From NCBI GenBank assembly GCA_031254155.1, contig JAIRVA010000076.1:1-13568 (forward strand): DNA of 13,568 bases. The letters run 5' to 3'. A program made the position numbers and the translations under genes. How positions within the stretch are numbered: position 1 is the first letter of the stretch; each line of letters begins with the position of its first letter. Shown piece after piece: positions 1 through 7,311 of the stretch. The notes beneath the pieces were generated by a model. The model made no database searches, was not told the DNA's origin, and saw nothing but the letters and a program-made list of their open reading frames with translations. This DNA is from Propionibacteriaceae bacterium. GTDB lineage: Bacteria; Actinomycetota; Actinomycetes; Propionibacteriales; Propionibacteriaceae.

Positions 1-1458
1 GTAATCGCCGGTCGCCGGATCCAGGCGGTAGAGCGCCACCTGGACCCCGCCAAGGCCCGGCTCATCGGCGCTGATCGCCCCGTTGGCGTCCCGGTCATCG
101 TAGACCGCACCTTCGACCACGTAGGCGGTCTGGCCCGAGGCGAGATCCTGGATGTACTGCGGGTTCGAGACCGGCACAGGCCCGGGCGGTGGTACGGTGC
201 GCACCTGGCCCGACATCGGGTTGATGGCCAAGATGGTCCGGGTGTTGTAGTTGGAGGCGTAAAGCTGGCCGGCGAAGAAGGCCATGCCGTAGGTCATGTA
301 GAGGTTGGCGGCGGTCGTGGCGGTCCCGGCGAACGTCCGCGCCTCCGAGCCGGCCGGCTCGTCCGGAGCGGCGGTCAGCGCGGTGACCAGGTTGTACGTC
401 CAGTCGCCGGTCGTCGACGGGACGACCCGGACCAGCCAGACGCGCTGCAGTGTGGACGGGTACCCCATCGAGGGCACCGCCCGGTTGGTCTGGACGAGGA
501 TGTACGCGTTGCCGTTGGCGTCGAGCGCCATGTCGGAGGCGACCGTACCATTGCCATTACAGTCGAACCCGCCGCCGAAGATCGCATCCGTCGCCGTCTT
601 GGGCAGGATCGGCCCGGAGTAGTTGTACGCCCCCGTCTGAGGGTTCCAGACCATCATCCTGAACCCGCCGGCGGCCCCGTTGTAGCCGCCCAGTGCCGTA
701 CACTCGCCGCCGGAGAAGAAGACCTCACCGGTGGACTGGACGACTTCGCCGCCGGACCACCAGGATGAGGCCGCCCCCAGGGACTCGAAGTACCGGGCGG
801 TCGGGATCACCGAGACCTCCGGCACCGTCTCCCCGCCCGCGACCCGGAAGACGGGTTGCAGGTACGACGTCGGCAGGGCGTCGACGCCGACCACGGCGGC
901 CAGGTTGCGCCGGTTCGCCGCGCTCATGTCCGAGTCGCCGTTCCAACCCCAGAAGTACATGTACCCCCGGTCGCGGTCACCGCGCATGTTGGCGTCGAGC
1001 GCGATGGTCGAGATGCCGTTGCCGATTCCGTCGCCGGTGTACAGCCGGGTCGAGCCGTTGCCGTTGGCGAACACGTCGGCGTTGGTGCCGGTCGGCCGTG
1101 TGCCGTCGAGGGTGTACGACCCGACCCAGCCGCCGGTCTGGGCGGGGGTGCTGATCGCCTGGTTGGCGGAGCCGAACAAGCCCCCGTCGTCGATCGGGAC
1201 CATCGGCTGGGTCAGCGCCCACGGCTTGGTGGCGTTCGTCGTCCCCGTCGCCGGGTCGGTGTACCACCCCGTGATGGGGAACGTGCCGGTCGTCGGGGCC
1301 GCTTCCGCCACCGGCGCGATGGCCGTCACCACACCGGTCGCCAGCAGGACAAAAGCCGTCACGCCGGCGAGATGTCTCGCCGCCGGCGTGGGCCGGCTTG
1401 TCCCCAGGCCTCTGCCCGTCATCCGGTGGCTGGGCGCGCCAAAGTCTCTCAAACCCAT
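1..1458 (-). CDS. Large secreted surface protein with beta-propeller-like region and SdrD_B-like domain (3' end outside window)
   Basis: Reading the minus strand from ATG at 1458 gives 486 codons with no stop, so the gene continues past position 1. A GAGGGGG ribosome site lies 6 nt upstream of the ATG. The N-terminus is a long signal peptide: a basic n-region to about residue 30, a hydrophobic stretch at 31-48, then a likely signal-peptidase I site after AEA (51-53); Met13 is an alternative start. Residues about 55-440 are rich in Gly, Asn, Thr and aromatics and carry blocks such as MALDANGNAYIL, which resemble NHL/SBBP-type beta-propeller strands. From about residue 446 the sequence VYDDRDANGAISADEPGLGG fits the start of an SdrD_B/Cna-B-like Ca-binding stalk domain. 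Such proteins usually end in repeated stalk domains and a wall anchor, but that part is not visible. The substrate or ligand is unknown. The reading frame, export signal and SdrD_B motif are seen; the surface-adhesin role is inferred. Confidence 0.82.
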   Translation of the reverse strand, partial: MGLRDFGAPSHRMTGRGLGTSRPTPAARHLAGVTAFVLLATGVVTAIAPVAEAAPTTGTFPITGWYTDPATGTTNATKPWALTQPMVPIDDGGLFGSANQAISTPAQTGGWVGSYTLDGTRPTGTNADVFANGNGSTRLYTGDGIGNGISTIALDANMRGDRDRGYMYFWGWNGDSDMSAANRRNLAAVVGVDALPTSYLQPVFRVAGGETVPEVSVIPTARYFESLGAASSWWSGGEVVQSTGEVFFSGGECTALGGYNGAAGGFRMMVWNPQTGAYNYSGPILPKTATDAIFGGGFDCNGNGTVASDMALDANGNAYILVQTNRAVPSMGYPSTLQRVWLVRVVPSTTGDWTYNLVTALTAAPDEPAGSEARTFAGTATTAANLYMTYGMAFFAGQLYASNYNTRTILAINPMSGQVRTVPPPGPVPVSNPQYIQDLASGQTAYVVEGAVYDDRDANGAISADEPGLGGVQVALYRLDPATGDY

Positions 1459-1526
1459 GGGATCCCCCTCATGTGTGTCCGCCGATTGCTGGAACGCCAC
1501 AACGACGTCCATTAATCAGTATTTTC

Positions 1527-1546
1527 AGCAGCTTTCCCCAGCTGCT
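1527..1546 (-). promoter_or_regulatory. Hairpin in the presumed 5' leader of the secreted protein gene
   Basis: A perfect 7-bp inverted repeat (AGCAGCT at 1527-1533, AGCTGCT at 1540-1546) encloses a 6-nt loop. It lies between the predicted transcription start near 1560 and the ATG at 1458, so it would form in the roughly 100-nt leader RNA. It has no T-run next to it and does not look like a terminator. A role in RNA stability or regulation is only a guess. Confidence 0.4.
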
Positions 1547-1567
1547 ATCTCCCTCCGAGATGCCACC

Positions 1568-1597
1568 ACTATAGCGTTCATTCTCGCGAGAGTCCAA
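1568..1597 (-). promoter_or_regulatory. Promoter of the secreted protein gene with a palindrome in the spacer
   Basis: On the minus strand a -35 TTGGAC (1597-1592) is followed after 18 bp by a -10 TATAGT (1573-1568), a good sigma70-family match. The perfect palindrome TCTCGCGAGA (1582-1591) sits inside the spacer, where a bound repressor would block RNA polymerase. It points toward the surface-protein start at 1458 with a leader of about 100 nt. The promoter hexamers are seen; operator function is inferred. Confidence 0.55.
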
Positions 1598-1804
1598 CAT
1601 ATTTCTCAGGTTATTAGTTTTGTACGTCAAACTACAACGACATCGCGACATATATTGACTTGCCAAACTGAGTAAATACGCGCCCTGGCGTCCTTAATTA
1701 GTTTGTTGTTAGTTCTCCGGCGCGCATTGACGAATCAGCGTACCTGCACGATAGTTGCGTCGCGTAAACCCACTACTTCCACCGTAAAACCAATTTATTG
1801 CAAA

Positions 1805-3094
1805 TCAATGCGACGGCGTGTGGACCGGCACGACGTACGGCCCCTCCGGGATCACGGCCACGGCCGGGTCGCCGGAGCGCGCGAGACTCGCCGCCACGGC
1901 GTCCGTGGCCGAGCCGACGACCTCCACCCCCGTCTCCCCGGCCTCCTCGGGCGTCAGACCGCCGGTCACCAGCTGGACCCGCCCGAGCCGCAGTGGTTTC
2001 AGCGCCATCTCCGTCTGCCACTCGTCGATGGCCGCCTGCTCCTTGGCCACCAGGGAGTCGAGAAACCGGTCCGGCCCGAGCGCGACCAGCCGGCGCTGGG
2101 CCGCCCGGAACTCCGGACTGCCGAACCCCTCGGAGATCTCGGAGGCGATGATGATCGTCCCGCCCGGTGCGAGGATGTCCCGCGGTGTCACCATGCCCTT
2201 GATGGTCTGGTAGTACGTCTTGTCGAGCGGATAGCCGGCCGCCGAGGTGAGAATAGTGTGAAAGCGGCGGGGTACCTCGACCAGGGCGTACCCCCGCACG
2301 AACGCGACCGCCGCCAGGTGGCTCGCCACGATGGTGCCGAAGTTGATGAAGCTCAGGTGGCGCGCCTCGTCGACGACGGTGTTGACCGCGTAGAGTTCGC
2401 CGAGCCGGTCCACAATCGCCAACTGTTCCTCGTGGAGCGGGTTGCCGTCGAGGCGGCCCTCCACCGCGGCCGGGTCCTCCATGAACCGCGCCGAGTGGAA
2501 GGTCCGGATGGTGGCCTCCCCCGCCACCCCGGGGGCGACGACCTTCCGCCCGCCGGACCAGCCCGCCATGAAATGCGGCTCCACCAGCCCGGTCACGATG
2601 CGCAGGTCGGCTTCGGCGAGGTACCGGTTGATCCAGATGGGCACGTGCCGGGCCGGGGTTTCCCCGAGGTAGACGAGGGAGTCGCGATCGCGGGCGACGT
2701 GGTTGACGACCCGGACGTGCTCCAGGACCCACGGGTCGCCGACCAGTTCGGCGAGTTCGCCCTGGTCGCCCGGCCGGTGCAAGCCGTTCGCGACGAGGAC
2801 CGTGATCTCGCGGCGCGGCACACCGGCCGCCAGGAGGATTTCGACCAGTGGGCGCAGGAACAGGTGGTTCGGCACGGGGCGGGTGATGTCGCAGATGACG
2901 ACGCAGGCCGACCGCCGCCCGGCGGCCAGGGCGGCGAGCGGCGGGGCGCCCACGGGGTGGGCGTAGGCCGCCCGGACCGCCTCCGGCACATCCGCCACGA
3001 CGGGCAGCGCCGGCTTGCGGATGAGCCAGGGGTCGGCGGTGGCGGGCAGCGGTACGGTGAGCCGCCCGCGTCCGTACGCCAGCTCGACGTCCAT
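1805..3094 (-). CDS. LarA-family protein (nickel-pincer lactate racemase-like, DUF2088)
   Basis: This 429-residue protein matches the LarA family, which racemises or epimerises 2-hydroxyacids using a nickel-pincer nucleotide cofactor bound covalently to a lysine. Every key residue known from Lactiplantibacillus plantarum LarA can be located: Asp69 and Arg72 in DITRPVPN, His106 in GLHRP, His174 and Lys184 in EPHFMAGWSGGRK, and His200 in TFHSARF; the NPLHEEQ block follows. Positions 174, 184 and 200 even match the reference numbering. The length is normal. It is the last gene of a minus-strand run, starting 2 nt after the DUF1893 stop, so it is probably co-transcribed and coupled. The cofactor-building genes larB, larC and larE are not in the window. 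The family includes enzymes for substrates other than lactate, so the real substrate is undecided; family membership is secure, lactate is not. Confidence 0.9.
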   Translation of the reverse strand: MDVELAYGRGRLTVPLPATADPWLIRKPALPVVADVPEAVRAAYAHPVGAPPLAALAAGRRSACVVICDITRPVPNHLFLRPLVEILLAAGVPRREITVLVANGLHRPGDQGELAELVGDPWVLEHVRVVNHVARDRDSLVYLGETPARHVPIWINRYLAEADLRIVTGLVEPHFMAGWSGGRKVVAPGVAGEATIRTFHSARFMEDPAAVEGRLDGNPLHEEQLAIVDRLGELYAVNTVVDEARHLSFINFGTIVASHLAAVAFVRGYALVEVPRRFHTILTSAAGYPLDKTYYQTIKGMVTPRDILAPGGTIIIASEISEGFGSPEFRAAQRRLVALGPDRFLDSLVAKEQAAIDEWQTEMALKPLRLGRVQLVTGGLTPEEAGETGVEVVGSATDAVAASLARSGDPAVAVIPEGPYVVPVHTPSH

Positions 3095-3096
3095 GG

Positions 3097-3519
3097 CTAC
3101 CGCCCCCGGAGCGTCCGTACAGTGTCCGTCAGAAGACCCACCGCCGTGGCCGGGTCGTCAACCCCCGTCACCGCGGCCTCCAGCGGGCACGGCCCGGTCT
3201 GGTCGCGGTTCAGGATGCCCGGTACGGTCACCGCGGCCCGGAAGGCGATCCCGTGGGCCGCGCAGATGTCGGCGGCGGCCGCCCCGGCCAGGTCCGCGTA
3301 CACCGCCACCACGCCCGCGTGGGCGTAGAGCAGCGCCGCCGCCCGGCCGACGACCCGGTCCGCGGCGGCGAAACCCGCGAGTTCAACCCCGGCGGCCAGC
3401 CAGTCCACCAGCGCCCCCACCCCCGGTGCCCGGCTCACCAGCGTCTCCTCGCCCCGGGCGAGGACGCAGCCGTAGTCACCCTCCGCCAACAGACGGATTG
3501 CCCGTTCCCAATCGCTCAC
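3097..3519 (-). CDS. DUF1893 domain protein
   Basis: The GTG start at 3519 (M-SDWERAIRLLAEGDYGCVL) gives 140 residues, the usual size of DUF1893 proteins, the family of Thermotoga TM1506, whose fold I recall as related to cytidine deaminases. Visible family features are the GDYGCVL strand at 15-21, the AADRVVGRAAALLY helix at about 52-65, and the C-terminal NRDQTGPCPLE block with conserved Cys111. No biochemical function is firmly established. The frame stays open upstream into lysE, and an in-frame GTG at 3540 is possible, but 3519 leaves lysE intact and begins 5 nt after its stop. The gene lies between an amino-acid exporter and a LarA-family enzyme in one tight operon, so a role in amino or hydroxy acid metabolism is conceivable but is inference only. 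Confidence 0.82.
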   Translation of the reverse strand: MSDWERAIRLLAEGDYGCVLARGEETLVSRAPGVGALVDWLAAGVELAGFAAADRVVGRAAALLYAHAGVVAVYADLAGAAAADICAAHGIAFRAAVTVPGILNRDQTGPCPLEAAVTGVDDPATAVGLLTDTVRTLRGR

Positions 3520-3524
3520 GGACT

Positions 3525-4133
3525 CTACCCTACCCGCCACACCAGGGAGGCGGCGATCCCCCACATCACGAGCGCGATGGCGATGTCCAGGACGCGCCAG
3601 GCCGTGGGCGAGGCGAAGACCGGCCGCAACAGTCGCGCACCGTACCCCAGCGCCGGGAACCACAGGCAGCTCCCTGCCATCGCGCCGATGGCGAACCACC
3701 ACTGGTGGGGCGCGTGGGCCTGGGCGAGGGAACCCAGGAGCAGGACCGTGTCCAGATAGACGTGGGGGTTGAGCCAGGTGAGAGCGAGCGTGGTGGCGAG
3801 GACCGGCCCCAGTCCCCGCTTCGTCCCGCCGGCTTCCACCAGCGACCCGCCCCGCCAGGCCCGGCGCAGGGACAGGGCGCCGTACGCGACGAGGAACGCG
3901 ACACCGCCCCACGTCATGACCGGCAGCGTCCAGGCGGCGAACCCGGCGAGCCACTCCAACCCGGCCGTGCCGGCGGAGATGAGCCCGATGTCCGAGAGAG
4001 CACAGACCGCGACAACGGGGAAAACGTGCTCGCCGCGCAGACCCTGGCGCAGGACAAAGGCGTTCTGGGCGCCGATGGCGACGATCAGGGTCAGCCCCGC
4101 CCCCAGACCCGCCAGGACGGCGGAGAAAAACAT
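3525..4133 (-). CDS. LysE/ArgO family amino acid exporter
   Basis: This 202-residue integral membrane protein has the family signatures: IVAIGAQNAFVLRQGLRGEH near residue 18, the CALSDIGLISAGTAGL segment near 44, and LTWLNPHVYLDTVLLLG near 118. About six hydrophobic stretches fit the LysE fold. Relatives export L-lysine or L-arginine (and canavanine) across the cytoplasmic membrane to relieve excess. The ATG overlaps the stop of the upstream thioredoxin-like gene in a TGATG junction at 4131-4135, which points to translational coupling. Family LysE genes are often controlled by a divergent LysG-type regulator; none is present here, so control probably comes with the operon. The exact substrate (lysine, arginine or other) cannot be told from sequence. 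Confidence 0.9.
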   Translation of the reverse strand: MFFSAVLAGLGAGLTLIVAIGAQNAFVLRQGLRGEHVFPVVAVCALSDIGLISAGTAGLEWLAGFAAWTLPVMTWGGVAFLVAYGALSLRRAWRGGSLVEAGGTKRGLGPVLATTLALTWLNPHVYLDTVLLLGSLAQAHAPHQWWFAIGAMAGSCLWFPALGYGARLLRPVFASPTAWRVLDIAIALVMWGIAASLVWRVG

Positions 4134-5017
4134 CAGAACAAGGCCGTCGCGAGGTCGCGCCGGGCGGTCAGAACCACCTTGTCGGACGGGTCCTGGGTGT
4201 CGAACAGTTCCAGCAGGCGCAGCCGCAGGCGGTCACGGTCGTCGCCGGCGTGAAGGGCGATGGCAGCGGTCAGCCGGGCGAACCCCTGGGCCACGTTCCC
4301 GGTGGCGACATCCAGGTCGGCGGCGTCCAGAATGGCGTCCACCGTCGGGGCCGCCGCCCCGGCCGCGGCCACCACCTGCGCGGGGTCGAGCCCCGCCACC
4401 CGGGTGAGCAGGCCCGCCTGGGCCTGGCCGGCCTTGGCGAGCGCATCGCCGGGCGCCGCCGCGAGCAGTTTCGCGAACTCGGCCTCCGCACCCGCGAAGT
4501 CACCCCGTTCCATGGCGTCGTACGCCGGGGTGTACCGCGGGTCCAACTCCGGTTCGCTGGGCCCGCCCACCGGTTCGGCGGTACCTTGCGGCTCGGCCTT
4601 CCCCAGGATCCCGTTGCCGGCCGCCATTTTCAACAATTCGCCGATGACCTTCTCGGCATCGTCCTTAGGCATCGACCCTTGCCACAGCGGGACGAGCTGG
4701 CCGCCGAGGACGCCGACCACCATCGGTACGGCGCGGATCTGGAGCGCCTGGACGATCTGGGGGGAGGTGTCGACGTTCATCCGGGCCAGCAGCCAGGCCC
4801 CGCCGCCGGCATTGGCCAGGGTGGCGAGCGTCTCCCCCATCGCGGCCGACTCTGGTGCCCTGGCGGAGTAAAACTCGAGGACGACCGGGTACTGGACGGA
4901 CTTCCGGAGCGTCGCCTCGAATGTCGCCTCCGTCAACTCGGTCACGTACACCCCGGTGGCCGGCGTCGCCGCCAGCCGGGACAAATCAATTGCGCCTGAA
5001 ATCTGTGCCATGACCAT
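4133..5017 (-). CDS. Thioredoxin-fold TPR protein (YbbN/CnoX-like), no active-site cysteines
   Basis: This 294-residue protein has a thioredoxin domain at about residues 30-132 (VVLEFYSARAPES, ARMNVDTSPQIVQALQIRAVPMVV with the conserved cis-proline near 98, and GG plus the final helix) followed by an Ala-rich helical TPR region at about 155-294. Where thioredoxins carry CGPC this protein has APES, so it cannot do dithiol-disulfide exchange. This is the pattern of actinobacterial YbbN/CnoX-like co-chaperones that lack the redox motif. It is the first gene of the operon with lysE, DUF1893 and larA-like. The frame starts at ATG 5017; ATG 5011 is equally plausible because a GAGAG site lies 3 nt from the first and 9 nt from the second. 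The protein is cytosolic, with no signal peptide. A chaperone-linked role is inferred from the family. Confidence 0.87.
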   Translation of the reverse strand: MVMAQISGAIDLSRLAATPATGVYVTELTEATFEATLRKSVQYPVVLEFYSARAPESAAMGETLATLANAGGGAWLLARMNVDTSPQIVQALQIRAVPMVVGVLGGQLVPLWQGSMPKDDAEKVIGELLKMAAGNGILGKAEPQGTAEPVGGPSEPELDPRYTPAYDAMERGDFAGAEAEFAKLLAAAPGDALAKAGQAQAGLLTRVAGLDPAQVVAAAGAAAPTVDAILDAADLDVATGNVAQGFARLTAAIALHAGDDRDRLRLRLLELFDTQDPSDKVVLTARRDLATALF

Positions 5018-5062
5018 ATTCTCTCATGCGGGCGCCTTTTTCCGTCACGACCACGTTTCGTG

Positions 5063-5091
5063 TTGCCGTTCCGCCCGCGAGGGGGCAAGAT
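5063..5091 (+). promoter_or_regulatory. Promoter for pgm, implying a leaderless mRNA
   Basis: TTGCCG (5063-5068) and CAAGAT (5086-5091) are separated by exactly 17 bp. The ATG at 5099 follows the -10 by 7 nt, so transcription would start at or next to the A of the start codon. This explains why the GAGGGGG sequence 13 nt upstream of the ATG is too far away to act as a normal ribosome site. The -10 is only a moderate match. Confidence 0.45.
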
Positions 5092-5098
5092 AACAAAC

Positions 5099-6718
5099 AT
5101 GACTCATCCCCGCGCCGGCCAACTGGCCCAGCCCCACGACCTCATCGACCTCGACGCCGTGCTCGCGGCGTACTATGACCTCACCCCCGACCCCGGCAAT
5201 CCCGACCAGCGGGTCGTCTTCGGCACCTCGGGGCACCGTGGCTCCAGCCTCGACGGCGCGTTCAACGAGGCCCACATCGCCTGCATCACGCAGGCCATCG
5301 TCGAGTACCGGGCCGCCCAGGGGACGACCGGCCCGCTCTTCATCGCCAAGGACACCCACGGCCTCTCCGTACCGGCCTGGCAGACGGCGCTGGAGGTCCT
5401 CGCCGCGAACGAAATCCCGGTCTACTCCGACCGGGCCGGCGAATACACCCCGACCCCCGCGCTCTCCCGCGCCATCATCGCCTACAACGCCGGCCGCCGT
5501 GACGGCCTGGCCGACGGCATCGTCGTGACCCCGTCGCACAACCCGCCCCGCGACGGCGGTTTCAAGTACAATCCCCCGGACGGCGGGCCCGCCGACACCG
5601 ACGCCACCGGCTGGATCGCCGCCCGCGCCAACGAGTTGCTGGCGAACCCCGGTCAGGTGAAGCGGTCGGCGGCGCTCGCGAGCATCCGCGACTTCGACTT
5701 CCGGACCCCGTACTGCGAGGCGCTGGCGACCATCGTCGATCTCGACGCCATCCGGTCGGCGGGGGTCCGGATCGGGGCCAACCCGCTGGGCGGCGCGTCG
5801 TTGCAGTACTGGGAGTACATCGCCGACCACCTCGGCCTCGACCTGACCGTGACCGACACCCGCCTCGACGCCCGCTGGCCGTTCATGACGCTCGACCACG
5901 ACGGCAAGATCCGCATGGACTGCTCCTCGCCGTACTGCATGGCCAATGTGGTCGCCGACAAGGCTAAGTACGATATCTCCACCGGTAACGACGCCGACTC
6001 CGACCGCCACGGCATCGTGACCCCGGACGAGGGTCTGCTCAACCCGAACCACTACCTGGCGGTGGCGATCCAGTACCTGTTCACCCACCGGCCCGGCTGG
6101 TCGCCGGACGCCGGGGTAGGCAAGACCCTGGTCTCGTCCTCGATCATCGACCGCGTGGCCACCTTGATCGGCCGGCCGCTGGTCGAGGTCCCGGTGGGCT
6201 TCAAGTGGTTCGTCCCCGGCCTCATCTCCGGCCGCCTCGGCTTCGGCGGCGAGGAATCCGCCGGCGCCTCGTTCCTGACCAAGGCGGGCGCGACGTGGAC
6301 GACCGACAAGGACGGCCTCATCATGGACCTGCTGGCATCCGAGATCCTGGCGGTCACGGGCCTAAACCCGTCGGCCCACTACGCGGACCTGGAGTCGCGC
6401 TTCGGCCGTTCGTCGTACGCCCGGACCGACGCCCCCGCGTCGAGGGAGCAGAAGGCGCGCCTGAAAGACCTGAGCCCCGCCGACGTGACCGCGACCGAGC
6501 TGGCCGGCGAACCGATCACGGCGACGTTCACCACCGCGCCCGGCAACGGTGCGGCCATCGGCGGCCTCAAGGTCGTGACCGAGCACGCCTGGTTCGCCGC
6601 CCGGCCCTCGGGGACGGAGAACATCTACAAGATCTACGCCGAGTCCTTCCAGGGGCCGGAGCACCTCGCCCGCGTCCAGGAAGAGGCCCGCGCCGTGGTG
6701 GACCGGGCGCTCGGCTGA
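5099..6718 (+). CDS. pgm: Phosphoglucomutase (alpha-D-glucose phosphate-specific)
   Basis: This enzyme interconverts glucose 1-phosphate and glucose 6-phosphate, linking glycolysis with glycogen and cell-wall sugar synthesis. With the ATG at 5099 the protein is 539 residues and begins MTHPRAGQLAQPHDLID, aligning with the start of E. coli Pgm (about 546 residues); an upstream in-frame GTG at 5060 would add 13 residues with no counterpart in the family. All four active-site loops are visible: the phosphoserine loop TPSHNPP with Ser146, the Mg-binding loop DADSD at 298-302, the sugar-binding loop GEESAG at 384-389, and the phosphate-binding RPSGTE at 502-507. The gene is divergent from the thioredoxin-like gene, sharing an 81-bp gap, and converges on the PH-domain gene with no base between the two stop codons. 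It is a cytosolic housekeeping enzyme and nothing looks defective. Confidence 0.97.
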   Translation: MTHPRAGQLAQPHDLIDLDAVLAAYYDLTPDPGNPDQRVVFGTSGHRGSSLDGAFNEAHIACITQAIVEYRAAQGTTGPLFIAKDTHGLSVPAWQTALEVLAANEIPVYSDRAGEYTPTPALSRAIIAYNAGRRDGLADGIVVTPSHNPPRDGGFKYNPPDGGPADTDATGWIAARANELLANPGQVKRSAALASIRDFDFRTPYCEALATIVDLDAIRSAGVRIGANPLGGASLQYWEYIADHLGLDLTVTDTRLDARWPFMTLDHDGKIRMDCSSPYCMANVVADKAKYDISTGNDADSDRHGIVTPDEGLLNPNHYLAVAIQYLFTHRPGWSPDAGVGKTLVSSSIIDRVATLIGRPLVEVPVGFKWFVPGLISGRLGFGGEESAGASFLTKAGATWTTDKDGLIMDLLASEILAVTGLNPSAHYADLESRFGRSSYARTDAPASREQKARLKDLSPADVTATELAGEPITATFTTAPGNGAAIGGLKVVTEHAWFAARPSGTENIYKIYAESFQGPEHLARVQEEARAVVDRALG

Positions 6719-7264
6719 TCACGTATCGCGGTAGGCCTGGGCCTGCGCGAGGGCGCGGACGTTCGCCCGCTGGATCACCGTCTGGAGTGTTCGGTCACGG
6801 CGACGGGGATCGGCGACATACGTGATCCGCTTCAACGGTTGGTCGGTCGCGGCCGACTCCAGCGTGAAGTGGCCGTAATTGAGTACGAGGCCCCCGAACG
6901 GCTGGTCGAGGGTGATGTCGAGGACCCTTGTCAGCGGCAGCGTACTCACGTGTCGGTGGCACACCCCGGCGACCCGGAAGACCCGCAGGTTAGTGATGAC
7001 GAACCGGTCCATGTGGCGGGCGTGGAACCGCCACAAACCCGTACCCGCCACGGCGAGCCCCGCGGCAGCGACCAGCGGCCACCAGGCACCCGCGAGCGGC
7101 GCGACGAGGATGACCGCGGTGCCGCCCAGGGTGATGAGGAGAGGTACGAGCATGCAGACGGGATGTTTCACCACCTCGTCGATGATCTGTTCCCCCGCCT
7201 CCGCCAGCAGATAGCGCTCCACGTGCGGGGCGAGAAGGGATGGGCGCTCACTCACCCTTCCCAT
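6719..7264 (-). CDS. Membrane protein with bacterial PH (bPH2, YdbS-like) domain
   Basis: This 181-residue protein has two hydrophobic segments at about residues 35-55 and 60-78. They are followed by a bPH2-type domain at about 84-150 with the blocks DRFVITNLRVFRVAG, RHVSTLPLTRVLDIT and FGGLVLNYGHFTLES typical of YdbS/YdbT-like proteins. The function of these domains is poorly known; they are thought to act at the membrane, often in pairs. Here only one copy is present and it is alone. The TGA stop touches the pgm stop directly. The ATG at 7264 has no ribosome site; on the minus strand TTGCAC (7301-7296) with a weak -10-like sequence could place transcription near the ATG, so a leaderless start is possible. 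GTG at 7255 is an alternative. The domain call is good; the role is unknown. Confidence 0.85.
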   Translation of the reverse strand: MGRVSERPSLLAPHVERYLLAEAGEQIIDEVVKHPVCMLVPLLITLGGTAVILVAPLAGAWWPLVAAAGLAVAGTGLWRFHARHMDRFVITNLRVFRVAGVCHRHVSTLPLTRVLDITLDQPFGGLVLNYGHFTLESAATDQPLKRITYVADPRRRDRTLQTVIQRANVRALAQAQAYRDT

Positions 7265-7311
7265 GATGCCGGAGGGTCGCGGTGAATGACAAAATGTGCA
7301 AGGCTTGAGTC

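Larger units (their letters stand above)
1459..1804. other. AT-rich intergenic region without a gene
   Basis: These 346 bp lie between the end of the LarA-family gene and the start of the secreted protein gene, both on the minus strand. Roughly from 1505 to 1800 the sequence is strikingly richer in A and T than the surrounding coding DNA. I see no credible gene: frames crossing it lack actinobacterial codon bias. It contains a minus-strand promoter, a 10-bp palindrome and a small hairpin (listed separately). No clear rho-independent terminator follows the LarA-family stop codon at 1805-1807. Confidence 0.7.

Noticed and set aside
731..1675. A 314-codon plus-strand open frame opposite the secreted protein
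   Set aside because: It runs into the AT-rich intergenic region and has no domain, while the minus strand has a signal peptide, ribosome site and promoter.
1703..3328. A 541-codon open frame on the plus strand across the LarA-family gene
   Set aside because: The minus-strand LarA frame has every catalytic residue; the plus frame is low-complexity Arg/Asp/Gly sequence typical of an antisense frame in high-GC DNA.
3015..4253. A 412-codon plus-strand open frame opposite DUF1893 and lysE
   Set aside because: It is Pro/Arg-rich without any motif, and both opposite genes are recognisable families.
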